Counted from the stretch's first letter, positions 1-6,543 are shown. The stretch: 11,284 bases of DNA from JBAOHV01 sp964450685 (GCA_964450685.1 CAYVDN010000080.1:1-11284), one strand, 5' to 3'. Notes: generated from the letters alone by a model not told the origin. Program-made: numbers and translations.

Positions 1-752
1 AGCAGACCTTCGCGGCGCTGCGCCGGCCGATAGCAGCCGCCGTCAAGATGCGCGGCTTTCCCGCCAGCCTCGGAAATCAGCAGACCCCCGGGCACGTGGT
101 CCCAGGGGAGCGTGCGCCAATAGAGCATGAAGTCCCGCTCGCCCGCTGCGATGGCCGGGTACTCAATGCCAGCTGTCTTCGTCACCGGCTCAAGGCTTTG
201 GAACCGGCCCTCGTTCTCTTCAACGGCCTTCGCGACCTCTGGGGGCAGGAACCTCCTCATGACCGCCCCACGCAGCCGCCCTCCCGGCTCGCCCGGAACC
301 AGCTCGACGCTGCCGCCCGCCTCGAACTCATGCGCGCCGGAACCCCGCTCCGCCACGAAGGTGCGCCCGTACTCCGGTTGGTGGATGACTGACAGGACCG
401 TCTCACCGCGAACGACGAGCGCGGCCATGACCGCATAGTCGGAACAGCCCGCGGCGAATGCCGAGGTACCGTCCAACGGGTCCAGCAGCCACACCGGATC
501 GTCACCGGCCAACAACTCGAGTAGCGAGCCGTCCTGCGAGGCTGCCTCCTCACCGACCAGCACGCTTCCCGGGACTACCGCCAACAGCGCTGCACCGAGG
601 TGGGCCTCGCACTCCTCGTCCGCGACCGTCACCACCTCGCCCGGAGACTTCTCCCGGATATCGCCCGCCGCAAGGGACCGGAACCGGGGACGCAAGAAGA
701 CATCCGCCGCGTTGCGGACCTCACCGACAACGCGATCTACATCGAATGCCAC
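1..752 (-). CDS. Inositol monophosphatase family protein, 3' end cut off by window edge
   Basis: Mg-dependent sugar-phosphate/inositol-phosphate phosphatase family. Reading the minus strand from GTG at 752 gives 250 residues before the window edge. Family metal-binding motifs appear in order: VTVADEE near residue 41, GEE at 67-69, DPLDGTSAF at 91-99 (the family's DPLDGTxNF motif), and LPWDHVPGG near 215 followed by SEAGG (the WDxAAG region). These supply the acidic residues that bind the metals. The length and the presence of the late WD motif suggest only a few dozen residues are missing. The GTG start is chosen because a TACAGT hexamer lies 7 nt upstream, the leaderless pattern seen at other genes here. 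The substrate cannot be told: inositol-1-phosphate, histidinol phosphate or PAP are all hydrolysed within this family. The family call is secure. Confidence 0.88.
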   Translation of the reverse strand, partial: MAFDVDRVVGEVRNAADVFLRPRFRSLAAGDIREKSPGEVVTVADEECEAHLGAALLAVVPGSVLVGEEAASQDGSLLELLAGDDPVWLLDPLDGTSAFAAGCSDYAVMAALVVRGETVLSVIHQPEYGRTFVAERGSGAHEFEAGGSVELVPGEPGGRLRGAVMRRFLPPEVAKAVEENEGRFQSLEPVTKTAGIEYPAIAAGERDFMLYWRTLPWDHVPGGLLISEAGGKAAHLDGGCYRPAQRREGL

Positions 753-759
753 GATCGCG

Positions 760-765
760 ACTGTA
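760..765 (-). promoter_or_regulatory. -10 hexamer TACAGT, leaderless start of the phosphatase gene
   Basis: TACAGT on the minus strand, 7 nt before the GTG at 752. The spacing implies transcription starting at or very near the start codon. No convincing -35 element is seen. Confidence 0.5.
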
Positions 766-924
766 GGGCCAGTTCAGACCGTCGCACTGGGGGCAACTCA
801 GCTTGACAGACCCGAATTCGTGGTGACGGCCGACAAGCGAGTCCCATCGTGGACATCTGGAGCGCGAAACGGGCCGCGGAGCAGCCGGCGAGTGGCACCA
901 CGCTCACGAAATCGAGAGATGCGC

Positions 925-1848
925 TCAGGAAAGACGAGCTGCTAGCGCTTCTCGGGTGGCCAGACGTTCTTCTTCGGTACGGGCGGCGATGCTGATGCGA
1001 AGATCGGTAGCACCGGCAGCGGCGTAGTCGGCCAGTCCCTGCTCTATCTGGTCGATCGAACCGGTGAGCAGGAGGTCGGCTCCGCTGGCCACGCCCTCGC
1101 GGTCGAGCACGGCGCGGTAGCTGGGAAAGGCGTCGTAGAGCTCGCTGTTCGACCGGCTCCAGGCACGGAGGCCCTCAGGGTCGTCCGTCACGCAAACGCC
1201 GACCAGGGCTACGATCCTCGGGGCGGGCTGGCCGGCCTCCTCGGCCGCAGCCTTGATGGTGGGCGCAACGTGCTCGGCGATCGTCCTCGGACCGCAATGA
1301 CCAACCGATGTCCCCTTGGTTCTGCGCCCGGCCAGCTCCAGCATTCGTGGGCCGAGCGCGGCGAGCAATACCGGCGTGGGTGCAGCGTTGATCGTCAGCC
1401 AGCCCTTGGCGAACACCTCCTCCCCTTCGACATCGCACGGCGCGCCTGCGAGCAGCGGGAGGAGCGCGTCGAGGTACTCGGACGCCTGGGTGTAGGGCCG
1501 CTGATACGAGGCCCCGAAGAAGCCCTCGACCATCATCCGATGCGATGCGCCGACCGCAAGTGTGAACCGGCCGCCAAGGGCGCTCTGGGTGGTGCGAGCC
1601 GATGCCCCAAGCGCCAGTGGGTGGCGCCCAACGAGGGGGACGACGGAGGTGCCCAGCTCGACGAGCCCAGGCACCTCGTCGGCGATCGCGGCGAGCGCCA
1701 CAAGCGGGTCGACTCCGAACACCTGGGACAGCCAGAAGCTCTCGAAACCGGCTTCGGCTGCCCACACGGCATGTTCACGGACCTCGGCCACGCTGGCGAT
1801 GCCCGTTCCGGCTCCATACCCGATCCGCACACCAAGGTCGCTCAGCAT
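925..1848 (-). CDS. LLM-class (luciferase-like) F420-dependent oxidoreductase
   Basis: 307-residue TIM-barrel flavin/F420 oxidoreductase of the bacterial luciferase-like superfamily. What is seen: an N-terminal strand (VRIGYGAG), an AVWAAEAGFESFWLSQ segment typical of the first helix-strand unit, LVELGTSVVPL and RHPLALGASART (the usual G-T-x-V...R-HP motif), GRFTLAVGASH (the LGxG-type cofactor loop), and PTPVLLAALGPRMLELAGRRTKG, the classic phosphate-binding stretch. Length is normal for the family. F420 rather than FMN is inferred from the actinobacterial context and the motif style. The ATG at 1848 is supported by TAGGGT 7 nt upstream. It follows the phosphatase gene's strand but has its own promoter, so an operon is not required. 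Substrate unknown. It appears to be the last ordinary gene before the repeat-bounded region begins. Confidence 0.9.
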   Translation of the reverse strand: MLSDLGVRIGYGAGTGIASVAEVREHAVWAAEAGFESFWLSQVFGVDPLVALAAIADEVPGLVELGTSVVPLVGRHPLALGASARTTQSALGGRFTLAVGASHRMMVEGFFGASYQRPYTQASEYLDALLPLLAGAPCDVEGEEVFAKGWLTINAAPTPVLLAALGPRMLELAGRRTKGTSVGHCGPRTIAEHVAPTIKAAAEEAGQPAPRIVALVGVCVTDDPEGLRAWSRSNSELYDAFPSYRAVLDREGVASGADLLLTGSIDQIEQGLADYAAAGATDLRISIAARTEEERLATREALAARLS

Positions 1849-1855
1849 CCAGGCG

Positions 1856-1861
1856 ACCCTA
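1856..1861 (-). promoter_or_regulatory. -10 hexamer TAGGGT, leaderless start of the LLM oxidoreductase
   Basis: TAGGGT on the minus strand, separated from the ATG at 1848 by 7 nt. Same layout as at 752, 3036, 3629, 7758, 9738 and 10932. Confidence 0.55.
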
Positions 1862-1960
1862 CGACCTACGTCGTCGGAGAGAAACGCGGCCCCTGGGTCT
1901 GTTGCAGCATCGCACCCGACACCCTCGCCGAACTCCCGCGACGTCCTCGCCTAAGCATCA

Positions 1961-1998
1961 ACCGCCCCTAACGCCGGTCAGGAGGCCGGTGCAGTGGT
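1961..1998 (-). repeat. Palindromic intergenic repeat, copy A (minus)
   Basis: Leftmost clear copy. The core on the minus strand is GACCGGCGTTAGGGGCGG. The stop codon of the small gene 1978-2256 lies inside the repeat. Outer arms ACCGC (1961-1965) and GTGGT (1994-1998) can pair weakly. It marks the left boundary of the repeat-bearing region, next to the LLM oxidoreductase promoter. Confidence 0.55.
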
Positions 1999-2256
1999 CG
2001 TCGGACCGTCGCCCACCACGGTCCATCGGAATCGTTCACGAAAGTCTGCGAAGCAGGGGGCGCAGACCCATCGGTGGCGGTCGTCGGTCGTCCAACCGTC
2101 GCTGAATTGCGTGTGGTCATCACCGGTCCGGTCAGAGATCTCAGCCCAGCAGAACTCGCAATGGTCGTGATCGCAGCTTTCGGCCCATGTCGCCCAACGC
2201 AACTCAACTCCCGCCAGGTACGACTCCTGACCCTGAAGGCGCCAGTCCTCCTCCAT
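1978..2256 (-). CDS. Small conserved protein with two CxxC pairs (probable zinc-binding)
   Basis: 92 residues, beginning MEEDWRLQGQESYL. It has a CEFC pair near residue 33 preceded by CDHDH, and a VCAPCFADF pair near residue 67, so four cysteines in two CxxC knuckles suggest a structural zinc site. From memory this is a widespread but uncharacterised family (WRLxGQExYL ... DHDHCEFC ... GWxTxDxxHWVCxxCFxDF) found in Firmicutes and other phyla. Function unknown. No signal peptide or membrane segment, so cytoplasmic. Start ATG 2256; a GATGCT hexamer 6 nt upstream is only a weak -10 candidate. Its 3' end overlaps repeat copy A and its 5' side faces copy B, so the gene is a self-contained unit between two repeats. 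The wide phylum spread suggests horizontal transfer (inference). Confidence 0.85.
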   Translation of the reverse strand: MEEDWRLQGQESYLAGVELRWATWAESCDHDHCEFCWAEISDRTGDDHTQFSDGWTTDDRHRWVCAPCFADFRERFRWTVVGDGPTTTAPAS

Positions 2257-2300
2257 GACCCAAGCATCTCTGGTGACCAGACGAACGGCAAGGACATTCG

Positions 2301-2342
2301 ACCGCCCCCGAACGCCGGGACTGTGGCGTTCGGTGTGGCGGT
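2301..2342 (-). repeat. Palindromic intergenic repeat, copy B (minus), near-perfect hairpin
   Basis: Best-formed hairpin of the family. The 9-bp arms CCGAACGCC (2308-2316) and GGCGTTCGG (2325-2333) enclose an 8-nt loop. Outside them, ACCGCC (2301-2306) pairs with GGCGGT (2337-2342), leaving bulges of 1 and 3 nt. It lies 41 nt past the stop of the lipoprotein gene 2383-2898, in that gene's orientation, so it could also act as a terminator, although no T-tract follows. Confidence 0.7.
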
Positions 2343-2382
2343 GCTTGGTGACGAACCCCGCCCGAGACTTCTCGTGGTCGCG

Positions 2383-2898
2383 TCACCCGCAGCTGCCGCT
2401 GACCACCTGCGCTGCGACAGCTGGATCGGGCGGCCTTCCGTCCACGCCGCCTGCGGTCCAGACCACAGTAGGTATCTCCCCGGTCACCTCCGATGGCGTC
2501 GCCAAGAACTCGTCGAACGTGATCAACACGCGGGCGTCGGTTGGCCCACACCCGAGTAGCTGAGACTCCTCGGTGACAACGATCCGGGTGTCACCGATGG
2601 GCACCTGAGTGCCAGGGGACGTGGCTGCCGACGCGTCGGTGATCGTGAACATCCCGAGCACGCAGTTATCGGTGGTGCAGTCCTCGTTGCGACGATCCTT
2701 GATGCCGAGAAGTCGGCCCTGGAGATCCACCTGATCCCACGGAAGCGTTGTGAGCGACCGACGGGGACCGGCGGATTCAGCGGTGGTCGGGGTGGGCTCG
2801 GCCTCCTGGGCTGCGGGCCTGGGCTGCTCCTCGCCCGTGGAGCAGCCGATAGCGGTGAGGGCGAACATCACAAGGGCGAGAGCACGGGCAATCTGCAT
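2383..2898 (-). CDS. Secreted lipoprotein, unknown function
   Basis: 171 residues. N-terminal signal MQIARALALVMFALTAIGC with the lipidated Cys at 19, then a Pro/Glu/Thr-rich linker (residues 22-48) that would tether the domain to the membrane. The remainder (about 50-171) is a compact domain with four cysteines (74, 79, 117, 170) that could form two disulfides outside the cell. Typical of small actinobacterial surface lipoproteins; I do not recognise a named family. ATG 2898 is chosen over upstream starts because GGAGGT sits 5 nt before it and the signal peptide begins there directly. This is one of the few genes here with a good Shine-Dalgarno, so its mRNA probably has a leader. Confidence 0.8.
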   Translation of the reverse strand: MQIARALALVMFALTAIGCSTGEEQPRPAAQEAEPTPTTAESAGPRRSLTTLPWDQVDLQGRLLGIKDRRNEDCTTDNCVLGMFTITDASAATSPGTQVPIGDTRIVVTEESQLLGCGPTDARVLITFDEFLATPSEVTGEIPTVVWTAGGVDGRPPDPAVAAQVVSGSCG

Positions 2899-2959
2899 CG
2901 GGACCTCCACCGGCTGGGTGTCACTCTGACGCATTGGTGCGTCCGCTGGTTCCCGTCGG

Positions 2960-2996
2960 GTGCCCCCGAACGCCGGGACTGCGGCGCCGCCCGTTC
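2960..2996 (-). repeat. Palindromic intergenic repeat, copy C (minus)
   Basis: Core on the minus strand CAGTCCCGGCGTTCGGGGGC, nearly identical to copy B over that stretch. An inner stem GAACG (2968-2972) with CGTTC (2992-2996) is visible; outer pairing is poor. It sits in the divergent gap between the lipoprotein gene 2383-2898 and the P-loop gene at 3036. Confidence 0.65.
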
Positions 2997-3023
2997 TTCC
3001 GCCAGTGTGGGATCCGGCGGCCC

Positions 3024-3029
3024 TACGTT
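3024..3029 (+). promoter_or_regulatory. -10 hexamer TACGTT, leaderless start of the P-loop gene
   Basis: TACGTT followed by 6 nt and then GTG at 3036. This supports that GTG over an ATG about 100 nt upstream, whose reading would run through repeat copy C. Confidence 0.55.
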
Positions 3030-3035
3030 GCTGTC

Positions 3036-3515
3036 GTGGCGTCAAAGGTGGTGGTGCTCGGGGCGTGCTGTTCGGGCAAGTCGTCACTGTGTGAGCAGCT
3101 ACGGGCCGACCATCGCAGCGTGATCGAGTGCGACGAAGCGGTGATGCTCGCCGCTGGCGGGACGTGGCCTGCATCCGCGGAGGAGAACCACCGTCTGGTG
3201 ATCGAGGCGGCGAGCGCTGCGATCGCGATGACGGACGTGATCTTCCTGACAAGTTGGATGCCCACCGAGATGCTGCGGCTCGCACATGACCGCGGCTTCA
3301 CCGTCGCTCTGCTCTCGGTGTCGACGCCCGAGCTGGAGCGCCGGAACAGCCAGCGTCTGACCGAGGGCGGCTACAGCGACGGGTCGAACTGGTTCGAATC
3401 GCAACTCGACAACTACGCCGATCTGGGTGCGCTCGGACTCATCGACGTCGTGCTCGAGGGAACCCTGACGACAGCAGCGCTGGCCAACAGGGTTGCGGGG
3501 CTCGCCCAGCACTGA
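3036..3515 (+). CDS. Small P-loop NTPase, kinase-like
   Basis: 159 residues from GTG 3036. A Walker A motif GACCSGKSS spans residues 9-17 (Lys15, Ser16), directly after the first strand VVVLGA, as in nucleotide/metabolite kinases (AAA_18/shikimate-kinase-like fold). Asp33 in ECDEAV lies where such kinases place the substrate- or metal-contact acid. TDVIFLTSW (66-74) is the second-strand region, and the ELERRNSQRL segment (99-108) resembles an arginine-bearing lid. The C-terminal DVVLEGTLTTAALANRV resembles the end of adenylate-kinase-like proteins. The length suits a minimal phosphotransferase. Substrate unknown, cytoplasmic. No Shine-Dalgarno; leaderless start. It lies alone between repeat copies C and D. 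Confidence 0.82.
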   Translation: MASKVVVLGACCSGKSSLCEQLRADHRSVIECDEAVMLAAGGTWPASAEENHRLVIEAASAAIAMTDVIFLTSWMPTEMLRLAHDRGFTVALLSVSTPELERRNSQRLTEGGYSDGSNWFESQLDNYADLGALGLIDVVLEGTLTTAALANRVAGLAQH

Positions 3516-3521
3516 GATCCC

Positions 3522-3572
3522 GGGTGCCCCAGACCGCCGGCTCCGTGACGATCGCGGATGTGGGTGGGCAGC
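3522..3572 (-). repeat. Palindromic intergenic repeat, copy D (minus)
   Basis: On the minus strand the inner arms GATCGTC and GGCGGTC (plus 3547-3553 and 3532-3538) pair over 7 bp with two G.T wobbles, and the core continues to CTGGGGCACC. Outer arms TGCCC/GGGCA lie at 3525-3529 and 3566-3570. It is nearly identical to copy J through CACGGAGCCGGCGGT, although J lies 6 kb away and is inverted. Confidence 0.68.
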
Positions 3573-3616
3573 AGCCAAGTGGACGGCCTGCCGGCACGCA
3601 TCGGAGGCCCCGCTCG

Positions 3617-3622
3617 TAGGGT
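3617..3622 (+). promoter_or_regulatory. -10 hexamer TAGGGT, leaderless start of lipoprotein gene
   Basis: TAGGGT, then a 6-nt spacer, then GTG at 3629. Confidence 0.55.
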
Positions 3623-3628
3623 GTCGGC

Positions 3629-4555
3629 GTGAGGAGAGTCTTCGGTTGGCCGTTGGTCATCGCCGCGGCACTTGTGCTGGCTGCATGCGGCAGCGAGTCG
3701 ACCGCTGGAACGGCCGAGCCCGAGAGTGCGGCGGGACCGTTCATCCTTGATGCGCTTCCTGCCGAGTGGGTGCCAGTGGACGCGGGCGAGGGCGGCATCG
3801 AGCAGGACTGGGGTACCGAGTGGGGCAGCGACTCGCCCTTCATCGTGCTCGCAGAGGGCGGCCGTCGAGTGAAGATCGAAGCGACAGCTCCCCAGGAGTG
3901 GGGTGAGGCGACCGACTCCAGCCAGTTCCCCGGCACCGGATCGAACACGGACCCCTGGACCCAGTCCGGACGCGTCAGCGGTGACGACATCGTGCTGCAG
4001 GCCACCTCTCGAGATGTCGACGCGTCCGAACTCGACCAACTGCTTGAGGGTGTCGCTGCCGAGGGACGACGCCCTGCTCCGACCGCCGAGGATCTGCCCG
4101 GCGGCTGGGAGGTGGTCGGCCATTCCGACGCCGACATCGTCATGTCGATCGGCCGCGGTCTGGCACCCTCGGGCGGCTACGTGGCGGGCTGGGTGCGAGG
4201 CGACCCGAACGTCGATGGCACTCCCCGCCTCACCGCCGTCAACCTCGCAGGCGACACCGCCGACCTCGGTGCATGGGAGGGTGACCTCGCCCGACCCGTG
4301 AACTGGTTCGGCGACGCCCACGGCGAGGCGACCGAGGTCGGCGGTCGCGAGGCGGTCTTCGTCCTTCTGGACACAGGGGAGGACGTGCCGAGCCACGTCC
4401 TGCTGAGCCGGATGGAAAACGGGTCGCTGCTGGTTCTGACGTCCTCGGGCAACGAGCTGCTCTCACGTGACCAGCTCGTCGACCTCGCAGCATCTGCACG
4501 CCCCGCCACCGAGCAAGAGTGGAAGGAACTCGAGATGCAGGCAACCAGACCTTGA
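3629..4555 (+). CDS. Secreted lipoprotein, unknown function
   Basis: 308 residues from GTG 3629. The signal peptide VRRVFGWPLVIAAALVLAAC has a clean lipobox (LAAC, Cys20). The mature part is acidic and Trp/Gly-rich, with two blocks of similar length: an opening block around LPAEWVPVDAGEGGIEQDWG, and a second block starting at DLPGGWEVVGHSDADIV. The LPxxWxxV opening is shared by both halves, which suggests an internal duplication. No catalytic motif recognised; a surface sensor or binding protein is a guess only. The leaderless promoter gives it its own transcription. Bounded by repeats D and E. Confidence 0.82.
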   Translation: MRRVFGWPLVIAAALVLAACGSESTAGTAEPESAAGPFILDALPAEWVPVDAGEGGIEQDWGTEWGSDSPFIVLAEGGRRVKIEATAPQEWGEATDSSQFPGTGSNTDPWTQSGRVSGDDIVLQATSRDVDASELDQLLEGVAAEGRRPAPTAEDLPGGWEVVGHSDADIVMSIGRGLAPSGGYVAGWVRGDPNVDGTPRLTAVNLAGDTADLGAWEGDLARPVNWFGDAHGEATEVGGREAVFVLLDTGEDVPSHVLLSRMENGSLLVLTSSGNELLSRDQLVDLAASARPATEQEWKELEMQATRP

Positions 4556-4571
4556 TGTTGTGAGCGCGCCT

Positions 4572-4632
4572 GCCACCTACCGCCGGGCAGGGGTCAGCCG
4601 CCGGCGACGAACGCAACGACGACGTAGGCGGC
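4572..4632 (-). repeat. Palindromic intergenic repeat, copy E (minus), overlapping the recombinase 3' end
   Basis: The outer arms are 9 nt: plus 4572-4580 gccacctac and 4624-4632 gtaggcggc, which pair fully on the minus strand with one G.T wobble around a 43-nt interior. The 5' arm lies inside the last codons of the recombinase (residues HAAYV) and the TGA at 4594-4596 lies in the interior. The core is degenerate (CCCGGCGGTAGGTGGCA). Its geometry matches copy L, which has a 45-nt interior. Confidence 0.5.
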
Positions 4633-5505
4633 GTGTCTGTCGAAGTTCTGGCGGCGTCGGTCGTAAATGGTCGTGGTGCGTGGGTCTGCGTGCCGCGCTG
4701 CGGTCTGAACATCTCGGAGCGGCACCCCGGCGTCGAGGGCGGCCATGATGAAGGCTGCGCGGAGCATGTGGGGGTGGACGGAGTCGAGTCCGGCTCGTTT
4801 GCCGATCGACGCAACCCAACGGTGTGCAGTGCGCCGGTCGAGCCGTTGTCCGTCGCGGCGCCGCAGGATCGGGCCGTCGTGGCGGTCGCCGATGGCGAGG
4901 TCGATCGTGCGGGCCGTCCTCGGCACCAGCGGAATGGTGGCGGGCTTGTTGCCTTTGCCGATGAACTGCAGGGTGCGGTGGCCTCGCTCGAAACCGAGGT
5001 CCTCGATGTTGGTGCTGCACGCTTCGCTGACCCGCAGCCCGTTGAGCCCCAACAGCACTGCAAGCGCCGCGTGGTCGCGGTCGTAGCGCTCGGCGGTGAA
5101 GAGGAACACGCCGAGCTCGGACCGATCGAGACCCCTCGCTGTGGACGGGTGCACGCGTGGGCGTCGGACGTACTGGGCGGGGTTGGAGGCGGTGCGCCCG
5201 TCGATGTGCGCGAAACGGAAGAACCCGCACACCGTCGACAACCGTCGGTCCACCGTCGACGGCGCGAGCCCCCGGTCCTCGAGCCAGCAGCGGTACACCT
5301 CGATGTGCGCCCTGGTCGCCTCGAGCACCTCGAGACCGCTGTCGGCCGCCCATTGGAAGAAGCAGCGCAGGTCGTAGCGGTACGCCTCGAGCGTTCGGCC
5401 GCTGTAGCGGGCCAGGAACGACATGGCGGCGAGCTGGGCCTCGTCAACCGCGTCGGCGTCGAACCGCTCCATCGTGGTGTTGGGTGGCAGGTAGGCGGTG
5501 GTCAT
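4594..5505 (-). CDS. Tyrosine recombinase / integrase (XerC/D-like)
   Basis: 303 residues from ATG 5505. It cuts and rejoins DNA through a phosphotyrosine intermediate. The N-terminal SAM-like core-binding domain covers roughly 20-110 (SGRTLEAYRYDLRCFFQWA), followed by the catalytic domain. The full active-site set is visible: Arg158 (GLRVSE), Lys184 (GKGNK), His246 and Arg249 (HPHMLR), His272 (ARHADPRTT) and Tyr281 (TTIYD), so it should be active. Length is standard for XerC/D-type enzymes. The extra segment that integron IntI proteins carry between the Lys hairpin and HxLR is absent (only about 58 residues separate them). The start is set by GGAGAA 7 nt upstream. That ribosome-binding site lies inside an inverted repeat, suggesting controlled expression. 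No excisionase or phage genes nearby. Its 3' end lies in repeat copy E. Confidence 0.93.
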   Translation of the reverse strand: MTTAYLPPNTTMERFDADAVDEAQLAAMSFLARYSGRTLEAYRYDLRCFFQWAADSGLEVLEATRAHIEVYRCWLEDRGLAPSTVDRRLSTVCGFFRFAHIDGRTASNPAQYVRRPRVHPSTARGLDRSELGVFLFTAERYDRDHAALAVLLGLNGLRVSEACSTNIEDLGFERGHRTLQFIGKGNKPATIPLVPRTARTIDLAIGDRHDGPILRRRDGQRLDRRTAHRWVASIGKRAGLDSVHPHMLRAAFIMAALDAGVPLRDVQTAARHADPRTTTIYDRRRQNFDRHAAYVVVAFVAGG

Positions 5506-5507
5506 CG

Positions 5508-5532
5508 GGTTCTCCGTTCTCTGGGGAGAACC
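5508..5532 (-). promoter_or_regulatory. Hairpin/operator covering the recombinase ribosome-binding site
   Basis: On the minus strand GGTTCTCC, CCA, GAGAAC, GGAGAACC lead directly into CG and the ATG. The outer arms (5525-5532 and 5508-5515) are a perfect 8-bp inverted repeat. The first arm can alternatively pair with the middle GAGAAC over 6 bp. The Shine-Dalgarno GGAGAA is in the arm nearest the gene, so pairing would hide it, while the alternative pairing would free it. It could equally be a protein operator with three GTTCTC/GAGAAC half-sites. Confidence 0.55.
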
Positions 5533-5568
5533 AGCGAACACCTCGACCTCACCCGCCTCACCGCAAGT

Positions 5569-5669
5569 GGGTGGGTTCGGGAGGACAAGTGGGAACGACT
5601 CGAAGCCAGCGTGACCGGTCTCGCATCCCTACGACCAGCTCTTCGGCGAGGTCACTCCCGAACCCGCCC
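5569..5669. repeat. Long inverted repeat in the recombinase upstream gap
   Basis: Arms of 15 nt, 5569-5583 (GGGTGGGTTCGGGAG) and 5655-5669 (CTCCCGAACCCGCCC), match as inverted repeats at 14 of 15 positions and are 71 nt apart. The arms share GTTCGGG with the cores of copies B and C, but the rest of the core is absent. This is the only gap in the array without a standard copy. It could be a recombinase binding/attachment site or promoter-operator DNA; no further evidence. Confidence 0.45.
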
Positions 5670-5748
5670 GCCACGGTAGCGACTCCGCCACCCATGGGCG
5701 ACGGTCACCGAGCAGGGGTCCAGGGGCGGTGTCGGGCGGAGGGGCTGT

Positions 5749-6543
5749 TCACCAGTCCGTTGTGTCGCTGCGGGGCCAGGTCTGCGGATGGGTGGCGTGG
5801 ACCAGGTGGACGATCTCGGACACGGCATCCTCGTCGCTCGATGTCTCCCTGATCGGGAACGACCCGATGTACTGGTCGAACTGCTCATCGGGTTCCACCG
5901 AGTACCACTCGATCTGACCGTTCGGTCCGTCGAGCAGCGCTGTCTGTCCAGCTTCTGGGTTGTGGCGGTACTCGAAGTAGGACACCTCGACCGTGGTCGG
6001 CGACCAGCTCGTCGCCCACTCGAACGACAGGGGTCGGCCACCGTGCTCGGGGCGGAGCTGATCGGTCACCAGCCGTGCGATCCGCTCCGATCGCGACTCC
6101 CACGACCGGTCGTCGTGTGCTCGGCGGAGCTCCGACTCGTACTCGGCTGCGTCGAACACGAACGGGCCGAGATCGACAGGCTCGTCGCCGTCGCGGAAGT
6201 TCGACCAACCCACGGCGTCGCCGTCGCGGGAGATCGTGACCGACAGGGATCCACAACCGACCTCACCGCAGTCGCACCGCTGGATCAGCACGTCAGCAGA
6301 CTGTCCCGGTCCCGCCGGCAGCAGCGGCATCTCCGGGTTCAACAGCGTGTCGGGCTCCATGCCGAGCCCACCCCATCGACGCAACTCGAGCACGCCGTCG
6401 ATGGCGACCAGCACCTCGCGCCCGCCGGTGATCCCGGCGTCGTCGTCCTCAGCAGACCCAGACCCCCGATGCGTCGGATCGATGAACTGCGCCGTGGGTT
6501 CCCCAACAGGAACCACCGCCAACTCCAGCCGACTCTGCTTCAC
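5749..6543 (-). CDS. Hypothetical protein with CxCxxxxC motif
   Basis: 264 residues if started at GTG 6543; an upstream ATG at 6612 would add 23 residues. I prefer 6543 because CAAGCT lies 6 nt before it (a weak -10 in the leaderless layout) and because the longer form would run through the arm of repeat copy F. No signal peptide or membrane segment, so cytoplasmic. The sequence is acidic, with a CDCGEVGCGSLSV motif near residues 90-102; this three-Cys cluster in a beta-rich context recurs in uncharacterised actinobacterial proteins. It is followed by ISRDGDAVGW, a charged helical region, and TSWSPTTVEVSYFEY. The motif could bind metal. No enzyme family recognised. The gene runs toward the recombinase gap. 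Confidence 0.75.
   Translation of the reverse strand: MKQSRLELAVVPVGEPTAQFIDPTHRGSGSAEDDDAGITGGREVLVAIDGVLELRRWGGLGMEPDTLLNPEMPLLPAGPGQSADVLIQRCDCGEVGCGSLSVTISRDGDAVGWSNFRDGDEPVDLGPFVFDAAEYESELRRAHDDRSWESRSERIARLVTDQLRPEHGGRPLSFEWATSWSPTTVEVSYFEYRHNPEAGQTALLDGPNGQIEWYSVEPDEQFDQYIGSFPIRETSSDEDAVSEIVHLVHATHPQTWPRSDTTDW

Noticed and set aside
829..902. Possible degenerate repeat copy between the phosphatase and LLM genes (arms CGTGGTG/CACCACG, core-like CCGGCGAGTGGCA)
   Set aside because: Perfect 7-bp arms but a 60-nt interior and a poor core, in the orientation opposite to other left-side copies. It could be chance in GC-rich DNA, so it is not counted.
1270..1971. 233-residue plus-strand open frame opposite the LLM gene
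   Set aside because: Antisense shadow of a clear family member and lacks any recognisable domain.
4239..5447. 402-residue minus-strand open frame overlapping the recombinase
   Set aside because: Arg/Pro/Ser-rich shadow frame of the recombinase and the lipoprotein, with no motifs.
5533..5679. Gene remnant upstream of the recombinase (open frame with GWVREDKWERLEAS)
   Set aside because: Short, no recognisable family, ends without a start of its own, and overlaps the inverted repeat. Insufficient to call a pseudogene.
5723..5745. Weak core-like GTCGGGCGGAGGGGCTG in the recombinase upstream gap
   Set aside because: Does not contain CCGGCG, spacing is off and no matching arm is visible.
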